Shown here piece after piece: positions 32,372 to 43,320 of a stretch of 64,000 nt of DNA (the first letter of the stretch is position 1; every line of letters begins with the position of its first letter). A program made the translations under genes and the position numbers. Below the pieces are notes generated by a model that was not told the origin of the DNA, searched no databases, and saw only the letters and a program-made list of their open reading frames with translations. This DNA comes from Odiellus spinosus (taxonomy: Eukaryota > Arthropoda > Arachnida > Opiliones > Phalangiidae): positions 31,485,686-31,549,685 of the forward strand of contig OY987226.1 in NCBI GenBank assembly GCA_963920705.1. The letters are read 5' to 3'.

Positions 32372-35300
32372 AATCCTAACGATACGCGGCCGAGGCTATT
32401 CTTGTTAAACGAAAAAAATCACTATAATGTCATAACTAACTTAAAACCACTCTTTCGCGCTGAATATTTTTGTTGGAAATGTCTTGAGCCCTACTGGCGA
32501 CCACGCTCCCATAAATGCAATGACTTTTGTTTTCCCTGCGTGAGGGGTCAACGCTGTGAGGGGGCGAAAATCGTTTGTGACAAATGCTTACGCAGCTTTA
32601 ACGGTCAGGAGTGTTACGACAGCCATTTAATCGCCCAAGGATCGAAAAAAACACTTTGCGAACGGCTGTATAATTGCCGTGAGTGCTTCAAATTAGTTGA
32701 CTTTGATCGCCGGCGTGAAATCCACACGTGTGGTGAAATATACTGTACGGTCTGTAAAAAGTACGTACACTCAGCCCATTTGTGTTACGTACAGCTAATC
32801 AAAGAAACACCAAAATTACCCCCAAAAAGACAAAAAACCAATGTGCCCACATACATGGTGATCTTTTTTGACTTTGAATCAATTCAAAACAAGAGGCGAC
32901 CTGAAAAAAAGTATGCTTTTGAGCACGAGGCAATTCTTTGCATCAGTGAAACTGTTTGCGAAGATTGTATTGACCAAGTAGGTCCCGACGTAGTCTGCAG
33001 CAGATGTTAAATATTCGGACCGCGGTTGGACCGCTTCGCGGGCGGGGCACCTGTTAAAGCTTTTTTGGATTATCTCCAAACCCTACACGCCGTTAAAAGT
33101 GTCGTCCTATTGTCACACAACGGGTCGAATTACGACAACCAACTCTTGATCCGAGAAATTATGGAAAAAGACTGGACCCCAGAACTTATCGTCAATGGGA
33201 CCAAGATCCTCAAGATGAAACTTTCCAACCTTTTGTTTCTTGACTCTTGCAGTTTCATCCCTACAGCTCTATCGAAGTTTCCAGCCACCTTTGGGTTGAA
33301 GGATAACGCTAAAGGGTACTTCCCCCACTTCCTCTTTAACGTGGTAAACCACGAATATAACCTCAAACGCCAGTCGGAATGTAACTACGTTTTAGAAAAG
33401 ACGTTACCCCCGCCGGAAGCTTACGGCTATTAATACTTTGATCGCGCAGCCCAAGCCAAATTTTTGAAATGGTATGATGCGGAAACCCTCGCGGGCAAAG
33501 GTTTCAATTTCTTGGCCGAACTTGATTTTTACTGTAAAAATGACGTCGCCCTCCTTAAGGCCGGCTGCCTAGCATACCGCCGAATGTTGTTAAACATCGC
33601 TGACGTTGACCCTACCAGGGGGTTTGCTCGTACGTGTTTCGCAAAAAATATTTAAAGAAAGGTTCGATAGGGATTTTACCCACGAACAATTACAGGCTTA
33701 AAGAAAACCAAAGCCATGTGGCCATTCAGTGGCTCGAGTGGATCGCATATCAACGTGGTATTGTCATTCAATCGGCCTATAACGGCAAAGAAGCTAGAAT
33801 AAACAAGTTAAAAGTCGACGGCTTATACGAGCAGGAAATATTCGAATTTATGGGTTGCTATTATCATGGGTGTACCACTTGTTTCAAAGATAACCGTCAG
33901 CAAACGTTACAGGGGGACCCTAGTCAGACCATGACCACCAGATACATACGAACCGTAAAAACTATTGATAAGCTGAAATCTCTCGGGTACAAAGTCAAGA
34001 TAATTTGGGAATGCGAATGGACTATCCAAAAGAAAAACAATCCCGAAATCGAATCTTTATTAGCACAAGAGGACATAAAAATCAAAGTTATGAGCCCCTT
34101 AAACCCTCGCGACGCATTTTACGGTGGACGTACAAATGCCTTAAAGTTGTACCACCAGGTAGAGGGCGCTGACAAGTTGTTATATCTTGACGTAACAAGT
34201 TTGTACCCATCCATAAACAAGACGGGTAAAACCCCCATAGGCCACCCTCAGATCCTGTTGAACAATATACCCGATATATTGTCCTTTGACGGTTTATTAA
34301 AATGCGAGGTCCTCCCCCCCGAAAATTTATACCACCCCGTGCTTCCCGCAAAAATCAACGGTAAACTAGTGTTTTCACTATGCTACACGTGCGCCGCAAC
34401 TAAATACCAAGGTGACTGCGACCATACCGATGATTTGAGGAAATTAACGGGGGTATGGGTCATTGACGAGCTTAGACACGCGGTCAAAAGAAATTACGTC
34501 ATTCTCCGATCGTTTGAAGCTTGGTCGTACCATGTGACTCAGTATGACAAGGAAACAGGGCGTGGCGGGTTGTTTAAAGATTATATAGACTCGTTTCTAG
34601 TGTATAAAACTCAGGCGAGCGGGTTCCCCGCAGAGTGCGTCAGTCGGGAAGACAAAGAAAAATACGTGAAATTGTACAGTTACAATGAAGGCATCCAGTT
34701 AGATATAGACCAGATAGCCAAGAATGAGGGTATGAGGAGCTTAGCAAAATACTTTTTAAATTCCTTTTGGGGGAAGCTAGGCCAGCGTGTGCGCTCCCTC
34801 CGCACGGAACTGATAAAAGAGCCTAGCAAGCTATACGAGATACTTTTGAACCCGGACATCGAGGTGAAATCAATTCTTCCCATAAATGATGAAACTATTC
34901 TCATCAAGTATGAACCCACTATCGAAAATGAGGGGACCCTTAAACACGGCAGTGTGACTTTAGCTGCCTACACTACAGCCCTTGCACGCCTTGAGTTGCT
35001 CAAATACCTCGAGATGGTCGGCAGGCATGCGTTTTATTGCGACACTGACTCCCTGATATTCTTAGCTCCCGGTGGAGAGTCGGTAATAAAGACCGGTGAT
35101 TATTTAGGGGAGATGAAGAACGAGCTTGAGGGGTACGGTCCTCGCGCCTACATTAGCGAACTCGTATGTGGGGGGCCCAAGAACTAATCCACTCGCATTC
35201 ACAACCCCGACACCGGTGAATAACACGACGTCACTAAAATCAAAGGGTTCAGGATTAATAGCTCCAATGAAAAAATTCTAAACTTTGATAATTTGAAGCG

Positions 35301-35481
35301 TTTGGTAGGAGTTGGGGGCGAGAAGGTAGATGGCTACCAAATTCCTATACCCAAACAAATTAGGCGGTTGAATGACCATACGCTAATTTCACGAGACGAG
35401 ACTAAAATTTACAGAGCCGTAATTGACAAGGTTCGAGTCCTACCGAACTTTGAAACGGTACCCTACGGATACGCTGGCTAG
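32372..35481 (+). pseudogene. Protein-primed-type DNA polymerase B, 5'-truncated and broken
   Basis: This would replicate a linear element genome using a protein primer. Order: a zinc-binding Cys-rich N-terminal region (FCWKCLEPYW..., many CxxC), ExoI VIFFDFES (about 32863), ExoII LLSHNGSNYDNQ (about 33110), ExoIII YCKNDVALL (about 33528), motif A YLDVTSLYPS (about 34183), motif B LNSFWGKLG (about 34757), motif C YCDTDSL (about 35035) and the C-terminal YRAVIDKVRVL and PYGYAG. In-frame stops lie at 33008, 33431, 35185 and 35221, all TAA. A short deletion with frame change sits near 33615-33630. The first residues align with 53060 of the other copy, so the N-terminus is missing. Motifs fit Polinton/adintovirus-type polymerases; no integrase or capsid gene is nearby. 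Confidence 0.85.
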
Positions 35482-35639
35482 TTTCAAAAGAGTAGTAATT
35501 GTAAACTAAATAGAATAAATGTACAAATCTGTAATAACATGGGTAAAATAATCTGTAATAAAATGTATATATAATATCTTTGAATGTTTACAACAATAAA
35601 AATTGATTTTTTTACGAGACTTTGGCTTTGAAACTGTGG

Positions 35640-35923
35640 TTTTTATTTATGTTGAAGCCGATTTTAAGCCTATCTTTTTCTAGCCGTAGACTTACAGGAG
35701 CTTGTATAGCTGAAGTCGATTTTAGACCTACCTTACAGAATCTCAAATTGGGAGGGCCCTACATACCAGTGATGCGAAAGTATAAGCGAACCAATCTTTA
35801 AACCCTCGCCGTAGAGGGGGGTATGTGCAGGGGTTTGGCGGATTCAGAGGGGGGAGGAAAGGGGGTGAAAAGGGTCTGGTCCTCGACGATTTTAGGGGGG
35901 AAGAGAGGGGGAGAGGGGGGAAT
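35640..35923. other. Non-coding region downstream of the polymerase
   Basis: GCCGATTTTAAGCCTA and GTCGATTTTAGACCTACC (about 35651 and 35706) are related to each other and to GTCGACTTTAAGCCTACC at about 51688. Short polypurine tracts rich in G follow. This is possibly the terminal region of the polymerase-bearing element. Confidence 0.4.
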
Positions 35924-35964
35924 GCAGGGGTTTGATGGATTCGGAGAATCCAACAAACCCCTGC
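35924..35964. repeat. Near-perfect hairpin, 19-bp arms
   Basis: GCAGGGGTTTGATGGATTC pairs with GAATCCAACAAACCCCTGC across a 3-nt loop with one mismatch. A related left arm (GCAGGGGTTTGGCGGATTC) occurs once more at about 35828. Hairpins can act as replication or resolution sites at element ends; that role is a guess. Confidence 0.75.
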
Positions 35965-36473
35965 CTCTTCTCTCCTGATAAAGCAAAAAAGTGGAAAAAT
36001 AGGAAACTGTAGGAGAAAACCTTCAATTCGACATTTGACTCTCTCAATGTACGCATGCCCGCGCCGAAACGCCTGCTAGTGGCGAAAAAAAATCGTTCAC
36101 TCGGGGAGGCCCGAGCATTACCCTATGTAGGTTTTTTTCCCCTGCCGTTCGTCTTTCTATATAGAATAAGAAATATCCATCTATATAAGGGGTATCCAAT
36201 CTATTCGAACACAACAGTTTGGGAACCATCGTAGTAGGATCTAGCCTAGCTCAGTTGCAAGAAAGCGAATCCGAAAAGTTTTCAAGTATTAGACTCAACC
36301 AAGCCACTAAATTTTAAAACCAGCCTCGAGATCTTTTCAGGTTTCTGATAAGATAGTTACCAATAACGAAACAGCGAAATAAATCAAGTCTAATCAACGG
36401 AGTAATTCCAATTTCCAGCGACGAATCCGAAACTTTATGAAGTATCGCGAGAGCTCCCAAATATAAAACTGTG

Positions 36474-36600
36474 TATAGAAACCATCTGACTTCTCAGAGC
36501 AAGCATACGAGAAGCGAATTCAGATCAGTACCGCGAATTCAGAACAGTACCGCGAATTCAGAACACTACCGCGAATTCAGAACAGTACCGAAGTCATTCT
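36474..36600 (+). promoter_or_regulatory. TATA promoter and leader with four short direct repeats
   Basis: AATATAAAACTGTG (about 36472-36485) lies about 140 bp before the ATG at 36616. Between them, a 19-bp unit (CGCGAATTCAGAACAGTAC) is repeated, with a preceding AAGCGAATTCAGATCAGTAC variant, giving four units. The leader is thus tandemly repeated. Confidence 0.6.
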
Positions 36601-36615
36601 AAATCCGAATACTCA

Positions 36616-36972
36616 ATGTCTCAAGTCAGTCACGTAAACATTTCCAGCGCCAAACTTACTACGAAATTTATTCCTCGAGATAAGGCTTTAGAATGCAAAT
36701 TCTGTCAGGGAGACCTTGCTAGAGTCCCGGCACACGGAAAGCTTCTGTTTTGCTTTGAGGAAGGATACTCGCTGTTTAAAAAGTGCGTGTACATTCAGGA
36801 AAAAAACACGTATCGTGAGCCTTCTCTGTTCGAAATAACTACACCGCTTGATGAAAGGCTTTTTTGCATATGGTGTGCCCAATTTAAACAAAGTGTAAAA
36901 GCGGTATGCGAGTGTACTTCATACGTGATTGCGAAAAGTAATCGCCTGTTAAAAACGTTACTCTATTCGTGA
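36616..36972 (+). CDS. Cys-rich small protein, 118 residues, complete
   Basis: ATG at 36616, stop TGA at 36970-36972, AATAAA at about 37021. Cysteines come as ECKFCQGD, LLFC, KKC, FCIWC and CEC, suggesting two zinc sites. The pattern CxxC, then G-x-hydrophobic-x-C, then PSLFEI...FCIWC matches the protein at 47183-47599 (CYWC, GGSIHYC, PAIYLK...WFCINC). Both lie near polymerase B sequence, so the family is probably part of the same element lineage. It has a TATA promoter, no introns and no known domain name. It could instead be an unrelated zinc protein with convergent spacing. Confidence 0.65.
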   Translation: MSQVSHVNISSAKLTTKFIPRDKALECKFCQGDLARVPAHGKLLFCFEEGYSLFKKCVYIQEKNTYREPSLFEITTPLDERLFCIWCAQFKQSVKAVCECTSYVIAKSNRLLKTLLYS

Positions 36973-37091
36973 TTACGCTAATTAAATGTATTCTGTCACT
37001 TTGTATCTGTACAATCGAACAATAAAATCTGAAATATTTTTTAATTTTTATTTATCTTTTTCACATACGTATTAACTCTTTCGGGCTTGAA

Positions 37092-37250
37092 AACTTAAAG
37101 GCCAAGGATTTCTTCTGCCTACCTCCCTGGAAACGGGCTCACCCTCCAGACTTTCCCTAGCCTCGCTTCCAAAGGGGTAGCCCAGAACGTGAGCCCACTT
37201 CCAGTGAAAACGGCGGTTGGCAGGCAGAAGAAATCCTAGGCCTTTAAGCA
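37092..37250. mobile_element. MITE with 30-bp terminal inverted repeats
   Basis: CTTAAAGGCC-AGGATTTC (from about 37094) and its complement ending at about 37247 form 30-bp arms with two mismatches. The body is about 95 bp and does not code. TTA/TAA at both edges would suit a 3-bp target site, but the duplication is ambiguous. It sits between the Cys-rich gene and the ISL2EU element. AGCAAACATAACTAAACTTAA occurs twice just downstream. Confidence 0.65.
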
Positions 37251-37909
37251 AATTTAAGCCAACATAAGCAAACATAACTAAACTTAAGCATAGATGAGCA
37301 AACATAACTAAACTTAAACAAACTGACTGACCGTTTTGCGTGTTTGCTAATGTTTGTTTTGCAGGTTTTGTCAGAGCTAGAGTTAACCCAGTAAAAAAAT
37401 ATTAATGTTTCTATCGAGAAATTAGAAGTAAAGCTAATATAGAGCAAGTAGAAAAATTGATCGGAATTTAATCATGGAAATAGTCCTTGGAACGAGCTAG
37501 AATCCGAGGGAATAAGAGAAAAATTTCGATAATACATAAACGCAAGTAAAAGTGTGTATAGACCGGTACGAGTATGATTTTTGGGAAAGACTGAATTACA
37601 GGGGCAAACTCCATACTCGGTAAGACCATTAACGCGAAAAATCCGTGATAGATGGCACTTTCGTCGTGGTCAATCTGATTGGCTAAACTTTTAACCTTTA
37701 GAGTTCGATAACGGTTAAGTAATTTTATTAGTTGTTTGCAGCTTTTATTGATTCTCGTCTTTAAAATGGTTTGATAAGCTGGAAAACTGATATGTATTAG
37801 AGAAGTAAGTAATATTTTTACTAAACACAGTGAAATTTTCGATTTAAAGCGAAAAATAACTTTACAAATCTGTTCTTGTACTATTTATGTAATTAAGCCT
37901 TTGCTTAAT

Positions 37910-39846
37910 ATGTCGAAACCGGGGAAAGTGTGCTGTGTGTTACACTGCAAACAGAAAGGTGTAAATAAAAATGTAAGTACTTTACATATATGATTTTATG
38001 AATGTGATTAGATATTAAACAACTTCAATTGTTTAGGTATCGTATCATATGGTACCTTCGATTAAAAAAAAAGCTTTGAGGCAAACTTGGCTAAAAACCA
38101 TTCGTCGTCGGGATTATTTGTATCACTCGTTCAACCATGTTTTTGTCTGCTCCCACCATTTCAAACATTCGGATTTTAAAATTGGTCGAGCAAATGGGCA
38201 CCGATATTTGAAAGAGGGAACAGTACCCTCAATCTTCGAGTGGAACTTCAAACAATTGAATCCAACCATAACTGATAATTTCGACGAGGGCTCTTTAGAT
38301 TTGGAACCTATTGTTAAAGATATTTTATCAGGTATCATTGATCATGTTGAATATACCCTTGATGATGTTAAAAAAAGAGAATGATGTGGGAGTTGAAGTA
38401 ATCATCGAAGACTCTGGCAGTAGTCATCCCGATTGTGATTGCTTTAAGAAACTCGACGAGTTGCAAGCGCTGATTGAAGAACTTCAACTACAAGTGGCTG
38501 TCCAAAAACGGATTATAGAAGTTAACGATTTTAAGTTAAGAAAACTGGAAAAAGAGCTAAAAACAGCGAAGAAACATCGAGTCATAGCTGAGGAGCGCTT
38601 GAAAGATGCAAAGCCCAGTATTGAGAAAATTAAGGACTAAAATGATGACATAATGTTTTATACTGGATTGCCAAGCTACGACAAACTTACAGCTGTCTAT
38701 AATAGGCTGAACCCTGGCCCTAATGGTGAAAATATAATATTTTGGAATGGCGGAATTGGTGCGCGAAGAACGATGACCAGTACTTCACCAGCCGGACAGC
38801 CCAGAAAATTGAAGGTTGAAGATCAGTTTTTGCTCGTTTTAATGCGTCTACGACTAGGTTTGTTTTTAAAAGACTTAGCTGATAGATTCGGTGTAGCAAC
38901 AAGCACAGCGAGTAATATTTGTATAACGTGGATAAATTTTATGTATTTTCGTCTGGGACAAATTAATATTTGGCCAAAACGTGAAAACATTGACGAAACG
39001 ATGCCTGAAGATTTTAAAAGAAGCTACCCAAAAACTCGTGTCATACTTGATGCGACTGAACTGAAGTGTCAAGCATCAAAATCGTTGGTATTGCAGTCTG
39101 GCACTTACTCGAATTATAAGTCGACCAATACTTTCAAAGGGCTTCTTGGAATAAGCCCTAATGGTTACGTTACATTTGTGTCTCATTTATTTACAGGATG
39201 TATCTCTGACCAAGAAATAACTAGGCGAAGTGGTTTTCTGTCACTAAAATTTTCACCAAACGACAGTGTGATGTGTGATAAGGGTTTTTTAATAAAAGAA
39301 ATGCTAAACAAAAAAGGGGTAGAATTAAATATGCCTCCTTTTCTCGGTGAGAAAGGACAATTTACTAAAGCTGAGCTAGAGGAAACCCAAAAGATTGCTG
39401 CACTCCGTATCCATGTTGAACGCAGAATAGCCAGAATTAGAGGGTTTCATATCCTTGACCGTCCGGTACCATATAGTCTTGCGCCTGTAATTAATCAACT
39501 TTGGACAGTTATTACCCTTTTATCAAATTTTCAAAATACCATAATTAAAAATACAGAAAAACTAAATGATAGTTCAGAAACAATAAATCATTACGATGAA
39601 ATCCTAGAACCTGGGAACAGCACCTGGAATGATGATTTAGATGAATTTGAAGAGGAAATATTGCAACCCGAATATGAACTTGAAGACGAGTCAGATTTTG
39701 AGATTTCTAATCATAATACTAGTGAAGACAAAGATACGATTATACCAGAGATAAATTTATCGAAGGAACAAATTTATCACGATAGCTTTTTACCCCGACT
39801 TTTAAAACGAGTTATAATCAATTGGTACTGTAAAAAATATGCGTAA
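37910..39846 (+). pseudogene. ISL2EU transposase with THAP and DDE domains, lightly damaged
   Basis: Exon 1 (37910-37972) and exon 2 (from 38037) join in phase and form a THAP domain (CCVLHC, W, VFVCSHHF, TVPSIF). A leucine-rich coiled coil follows (LQALIEELQLQ...). Then comes the catalytic domain: FLVLMRLRLGL helix-turn-helix, first Asp in VILDATELKCQ, second in MCDKGFLIKEM and the Glu in HVERRIARIRGF, followed by an acidic tail. Damage is limited to a frameshift in an A-run near 38370 and an in-frame TAA at 38638-38640. It cuts and inserts the element DNA; its partner gene converges from the right. Confidence 0.85.
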
Positions 39847-40030
39847 AATTAAACAAAAATCTTTTTGCGATAAAAGAACAGAATTGATATTTGTCTCTAA
39901 CGTTAAAATGGATTTAACTAGGTCAAGACTTTGATAATTAATTTACCGTAAAACCTCATGAATAGTAAATTAGTTTCTCCCTTTAACAATTTTTATCACT
40001 AGCCATTACATTTTTTTATCTTTAACTAAC

Positions 40031-41885
40031 TTAGGTAACATGTGTGTGAAGAAGAAGTTTTTTAAAATGGACTGCATTTCTTTTCATTTCATTAAAATAT
40101 ACTCTAACGATTATTAACCCCGCAGGAAAGAAAGTAACGTAATCACACCAACCCAAGCCAGATAAACCCATCTGTCCCATTATTTGAAAATAATGATTAT
40201 GGTTTTCACTTAAAAATGGTTTGCCTAATACCATTTTCACTTGAAAATCCTCGTTTAGAGCTTCAGATGGTGTCTTGTCCCTCATTGACGAAGGACATTT
40301 AATTTCTAAGAGTCCGTGTGGGTTTGTTTCCGTCGGATCATGGACAAATCCATCAGGAGAGGTTCCTAGCCAGGATTGAGTGGGATCCACTATATAACCA
40401 GATGGATGAACTGTCACCTTGTGCCCAAGGCTTCTCATTTTCTGCACGTATTTGTTTTTTGCAGTTTCCTCAAACCTTTTACCATATTTAATGGCGTTTA
40501 AATGTCCAATATCTTTGGGATTAACAATGTTTTTTATACCAGCCTGAGTCCACTTGTGGTGCTTTCTCTTGCAAACAATACCAAAAATTGAAGAACTCAA
40601 TCTTATAGCCCTTTGCTCTTTCCATAATTGGGACTCTGCTTGATCCCTGGTATTTTCTTCCAATTCTTTTGCCGCTTCAAACGAAAGCTCTATATTCTAC
40701 AATTATAAGTAAATTTTAATTTAGAACACTTCCAAAAAAACTTATTTGTCGATCAGTTATGATATACCTTTAATATGATTAGTTCTGAAGAACCGAACTG
40801 ATTAGCAACGCTAGTCCCACTCCAAGGAGTAGACCCAATACAATTGGAATATAATGGTATACAAACTCTTTTTGTTTGTTCAGTTGTACTGAAAAGAGCG
40901 CTTGGAAATACAGATAGGTTATGGATAACTTCAAAACCAGGTTCATTTAAAGAAAGTTGTAAGCTTAATGGAGATCCTTCTGGGGCATATCCCATTCTGG
41001 TTTCCACCCACGTATACTCTTCCGGATCTGGCAGAAGACTTCCCCAACCATCTTCTAATCCGTTGGCATTTAAATTCTTAATCATTTGTTTACTGGCAGA
41101 AACAACTTCCATTTGATCGAGATTAGATGCGCTTGCATTGTAAATCTTGCAAAAAATTGGTTTGTTATTACCCCTTTCTTTAGGGGCTTGCGTGTTTATA
41201 TCAATCACAGAAAAGGCAGATATTTTCTTCCCCTTGGGCGGTTCCACTGCTGTGGCTTATCCGTACACGCTAATTCCTTTGGCGGGATGGTTATGTCTTT
41301 GTTTTTTAAAATACTTAGCAGCCTTAAAAGAGCTATTGAATGATTGCAAGTTCCTTTAATGCCTGCGGCGCAACCACAGTTAACGTCCAGTATTGTTGGA
41401 CTTGAAATTTTTAAAGCCGCGCAAACTGTATGCGGATTTTCATTTTTCCGATAACTACGGCAACATAGGGTTTTGACGTAGACAGTATCATCTTTCCTAA
41501 AATATTACGAGTAATTATTAATTAAAGATTTTCATGCATGAATGGTATAGGTTAAGAAATAGAACTACAATAAGTCTTGGAAAGAGTTGTCTAGCTAAAA
41601 GACGCAAGTCTAACGTAGCTACAGTCATGCATGTAGTTTCTATAACCTATGATTAAATAATTCAAAATATACTTACAAATCCGCTTTACTCATTAAAGCT
41701 TCTGAATTTACATAGCCTTCGATTAAATATTTATAACTTTTCTTATAATGTTTTGAAATGTTTGATCTGGACTTGTAAAATTCTTCTATATGATCGTCCG
41801 TGATTTTAGGAACACATTTTATTGTTTTACTATACCCCACAATGGGGAAAACCAGTCCACCATCGAGCACCGCGTTTATGTTCAT
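40031..41885 (-). pseudogene. SWIM zinc-finger and YqaJ-type nuclease protein, one frameshift
   Basis: Three exons: 41677-41885 (ATG at 41885), 40768-41496 and 40031-40696, with GTAAGT...TTTTAG and GTATAT...TTGTAG introns in matching phase. Exon 2 starts with a SWIM domain (CGCAAGIKGTCNHS, i.e. C-x-C...C-x-H) followed by PQQWNRPRG; a frameshift near 41235 then changes the frame. Exon 3 is a YqaJ-type exonuclease: LGTSPDGFV, LLEIKCPSS and YFQIMGQMGLSG carry the acidic and Lys/Gln active-site positions. In ISL2EU elements this second protein accompanies the transposase; its role in transposition is unproven. Confidence 0.8.
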
Positions 41886-42329
41886 TTTGTTGAGTATTAA
41901 AACTAATAATAGGAATGATTTATACACTTTAACAAGTCATTTAAACAATTTAACTCGCGATTAAATATAAGCCTTAGCACACTAAATCTACGACCTCAAG
42001 CAGACGACAATTAGGTCACTCGGAGTTCAAGATTCAAAGTGCCATCTAGGGACCGTTTTTACAACTAAAACACCCGTGACCATTAGTGTCATAAATAATA
42101 TTACCGAGTATGGATTCTTACCCCTTTTATGTAGCTTTTCTGTATGTAATATACGTATCGCTCTATAGATCGTATTATACAGATCTTGTTTTGCTTCGCA
42201 CTTCAAAAAATCGCATTTATAGCCAAGAAACTCAAATCCGCGAAGGGGCAGAAATTAAAAATTATAGCTGAAAGAAATGGAAAGTCACGCCAGTCTCGAT
42301 TACTTTCCTTTAAATCCAAAACATTTCGC

Positions 42330-43320
42330 CCTATTCTCAAAAGTAACGGCCATTTTAAGATAGGGGTCAATTTTTGATTTTTACTAGATTTCTATAAGTC
42401 CTTTATTTTCTTTAAAGGGAGCATGCAAACTAATAACAAGTGATTTTTAATCGATTCCTTGCCGTAGTAATAAGTTTACAAACAAATATTAAACTAAAAA
42501 AAATTAAAAACTTCCACAGAAATATTCTTAGCGGGATTCATGGAGAATATATGTAAGGAACAGCGACCAATGAACAAAGGCCCGTCTTTCGCGCGAGATC
42601 GCGCAATATCTCTACAAGACTTTCGATTGGTCACTATACCTTACACCTATTCTCCACGAATCCCGCTAAACCTATTTTCCGTGGAAGTTTTTTAATTTAT
42701 TCTAGTTTAATAGTTGTTTTGTAAACTTTTTACTAGTGGATTAGGCCTATAAAAGGAATCAATACAAAAATCACTTTCTATTAGGTTGCATACCTTCTTT
42801 AACAAGTGGCTTACGTTAATTTTATTATTTTAAATAATCTAGGGAATGTCTTCTTTCTAATGGTGCCATCTGTTTATGCCAAGATGATAGTAGAGAATCG
42901 TTACGGCCATTTTAAGAGAGGGGTAATTTTTGGATTTTTGCTCGATTTCTATAAGAGGGTCATTTTCTTTAACGAGTGGCTCATGTCAATTTTATTATTT
43001 TATATTAATTTAGGGAATGCCATCTTTCTAATGGTGCTATCGGTTTATGTCTAGATAATAGCAGAGAAAAGTTACGGCAATTTTATGATAGGGGTCATTT
43101 TTGGGTTTTTGCTCGATTTCTATAAATGGTTTATTATCTTTAACGAGTAGCTCATGTCAATCATATATGTTGAATTTATTTGCCATGGTATTGTCAAGTT
43201 TATTATTTTAAATTATTCTAGGAATTGCCATCTTTCTAATGGTGCCATCGGTTTTTGCTTAGGTAATAGTAGAGAAACATTACGGCCATTTTGAGATAGG
43301 GGATACTTTTTTCCCCGGGA
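42330..43320. repeat. Four tandem units of about 170 bp, interrupted by a MITE
   Basis: ACGGCCATTTT-type landmarks occur at 42346, 42903, 43073 and 43282. The middle spacing is 170 bp. The first spacing is 557 bp, which becomes 170 after subtracting the 379-bp MITE and its 8-bp duplication. The last is 209 bp owing to an insertion. Units share TTTTGCTCGATTTCTATAA and TTTCTAATGGTGCCATCGG. A diverged relative lies at about 44200-44260. Confidence 0.8.
42416..42794. mobile_element. Foldback MITE, copy 2, with 8-bp target duplication
   Basis: The long imperfect inverted arms extend for about 170 bp each (GTGATTTTTAATCGATTCC left; the complement of GGAATCAATACAAAAATCAC right; then TTTACAAA, TATTAAACTA, ACTTCCAC and AGCGGGATTC in both arms). 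It is flanked by TTCTTTAA at 42408-42415 and 42795-42802. It has no coding capacity. The 8-bp duplication suggests mobilisation by a hAT- or P-like transposase; the source element is not identified. Confidence 0.8.

Larger units (their letters stand above)
37600..42125. mobile_element. ISL2EU-type DNA transposon, nearly complete
   Basis: Two converging genes (a THAP/IS5-like DDE transposase on plus, a SWIM/YqaJ nuclease gene on minus) lie between imperfect terminal repeats. The left end is AGGGGCAAACTCCATACTCG and the right end, read inward, is AGGGGTAAGAATCCATACTC. TAGATGGCACTTT is shared further inside (about 37649 and 42036). The two-gene composition is the hallmark of the ISL2EU group. 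The target duplication could not be recognised. Confidence 0.8.
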
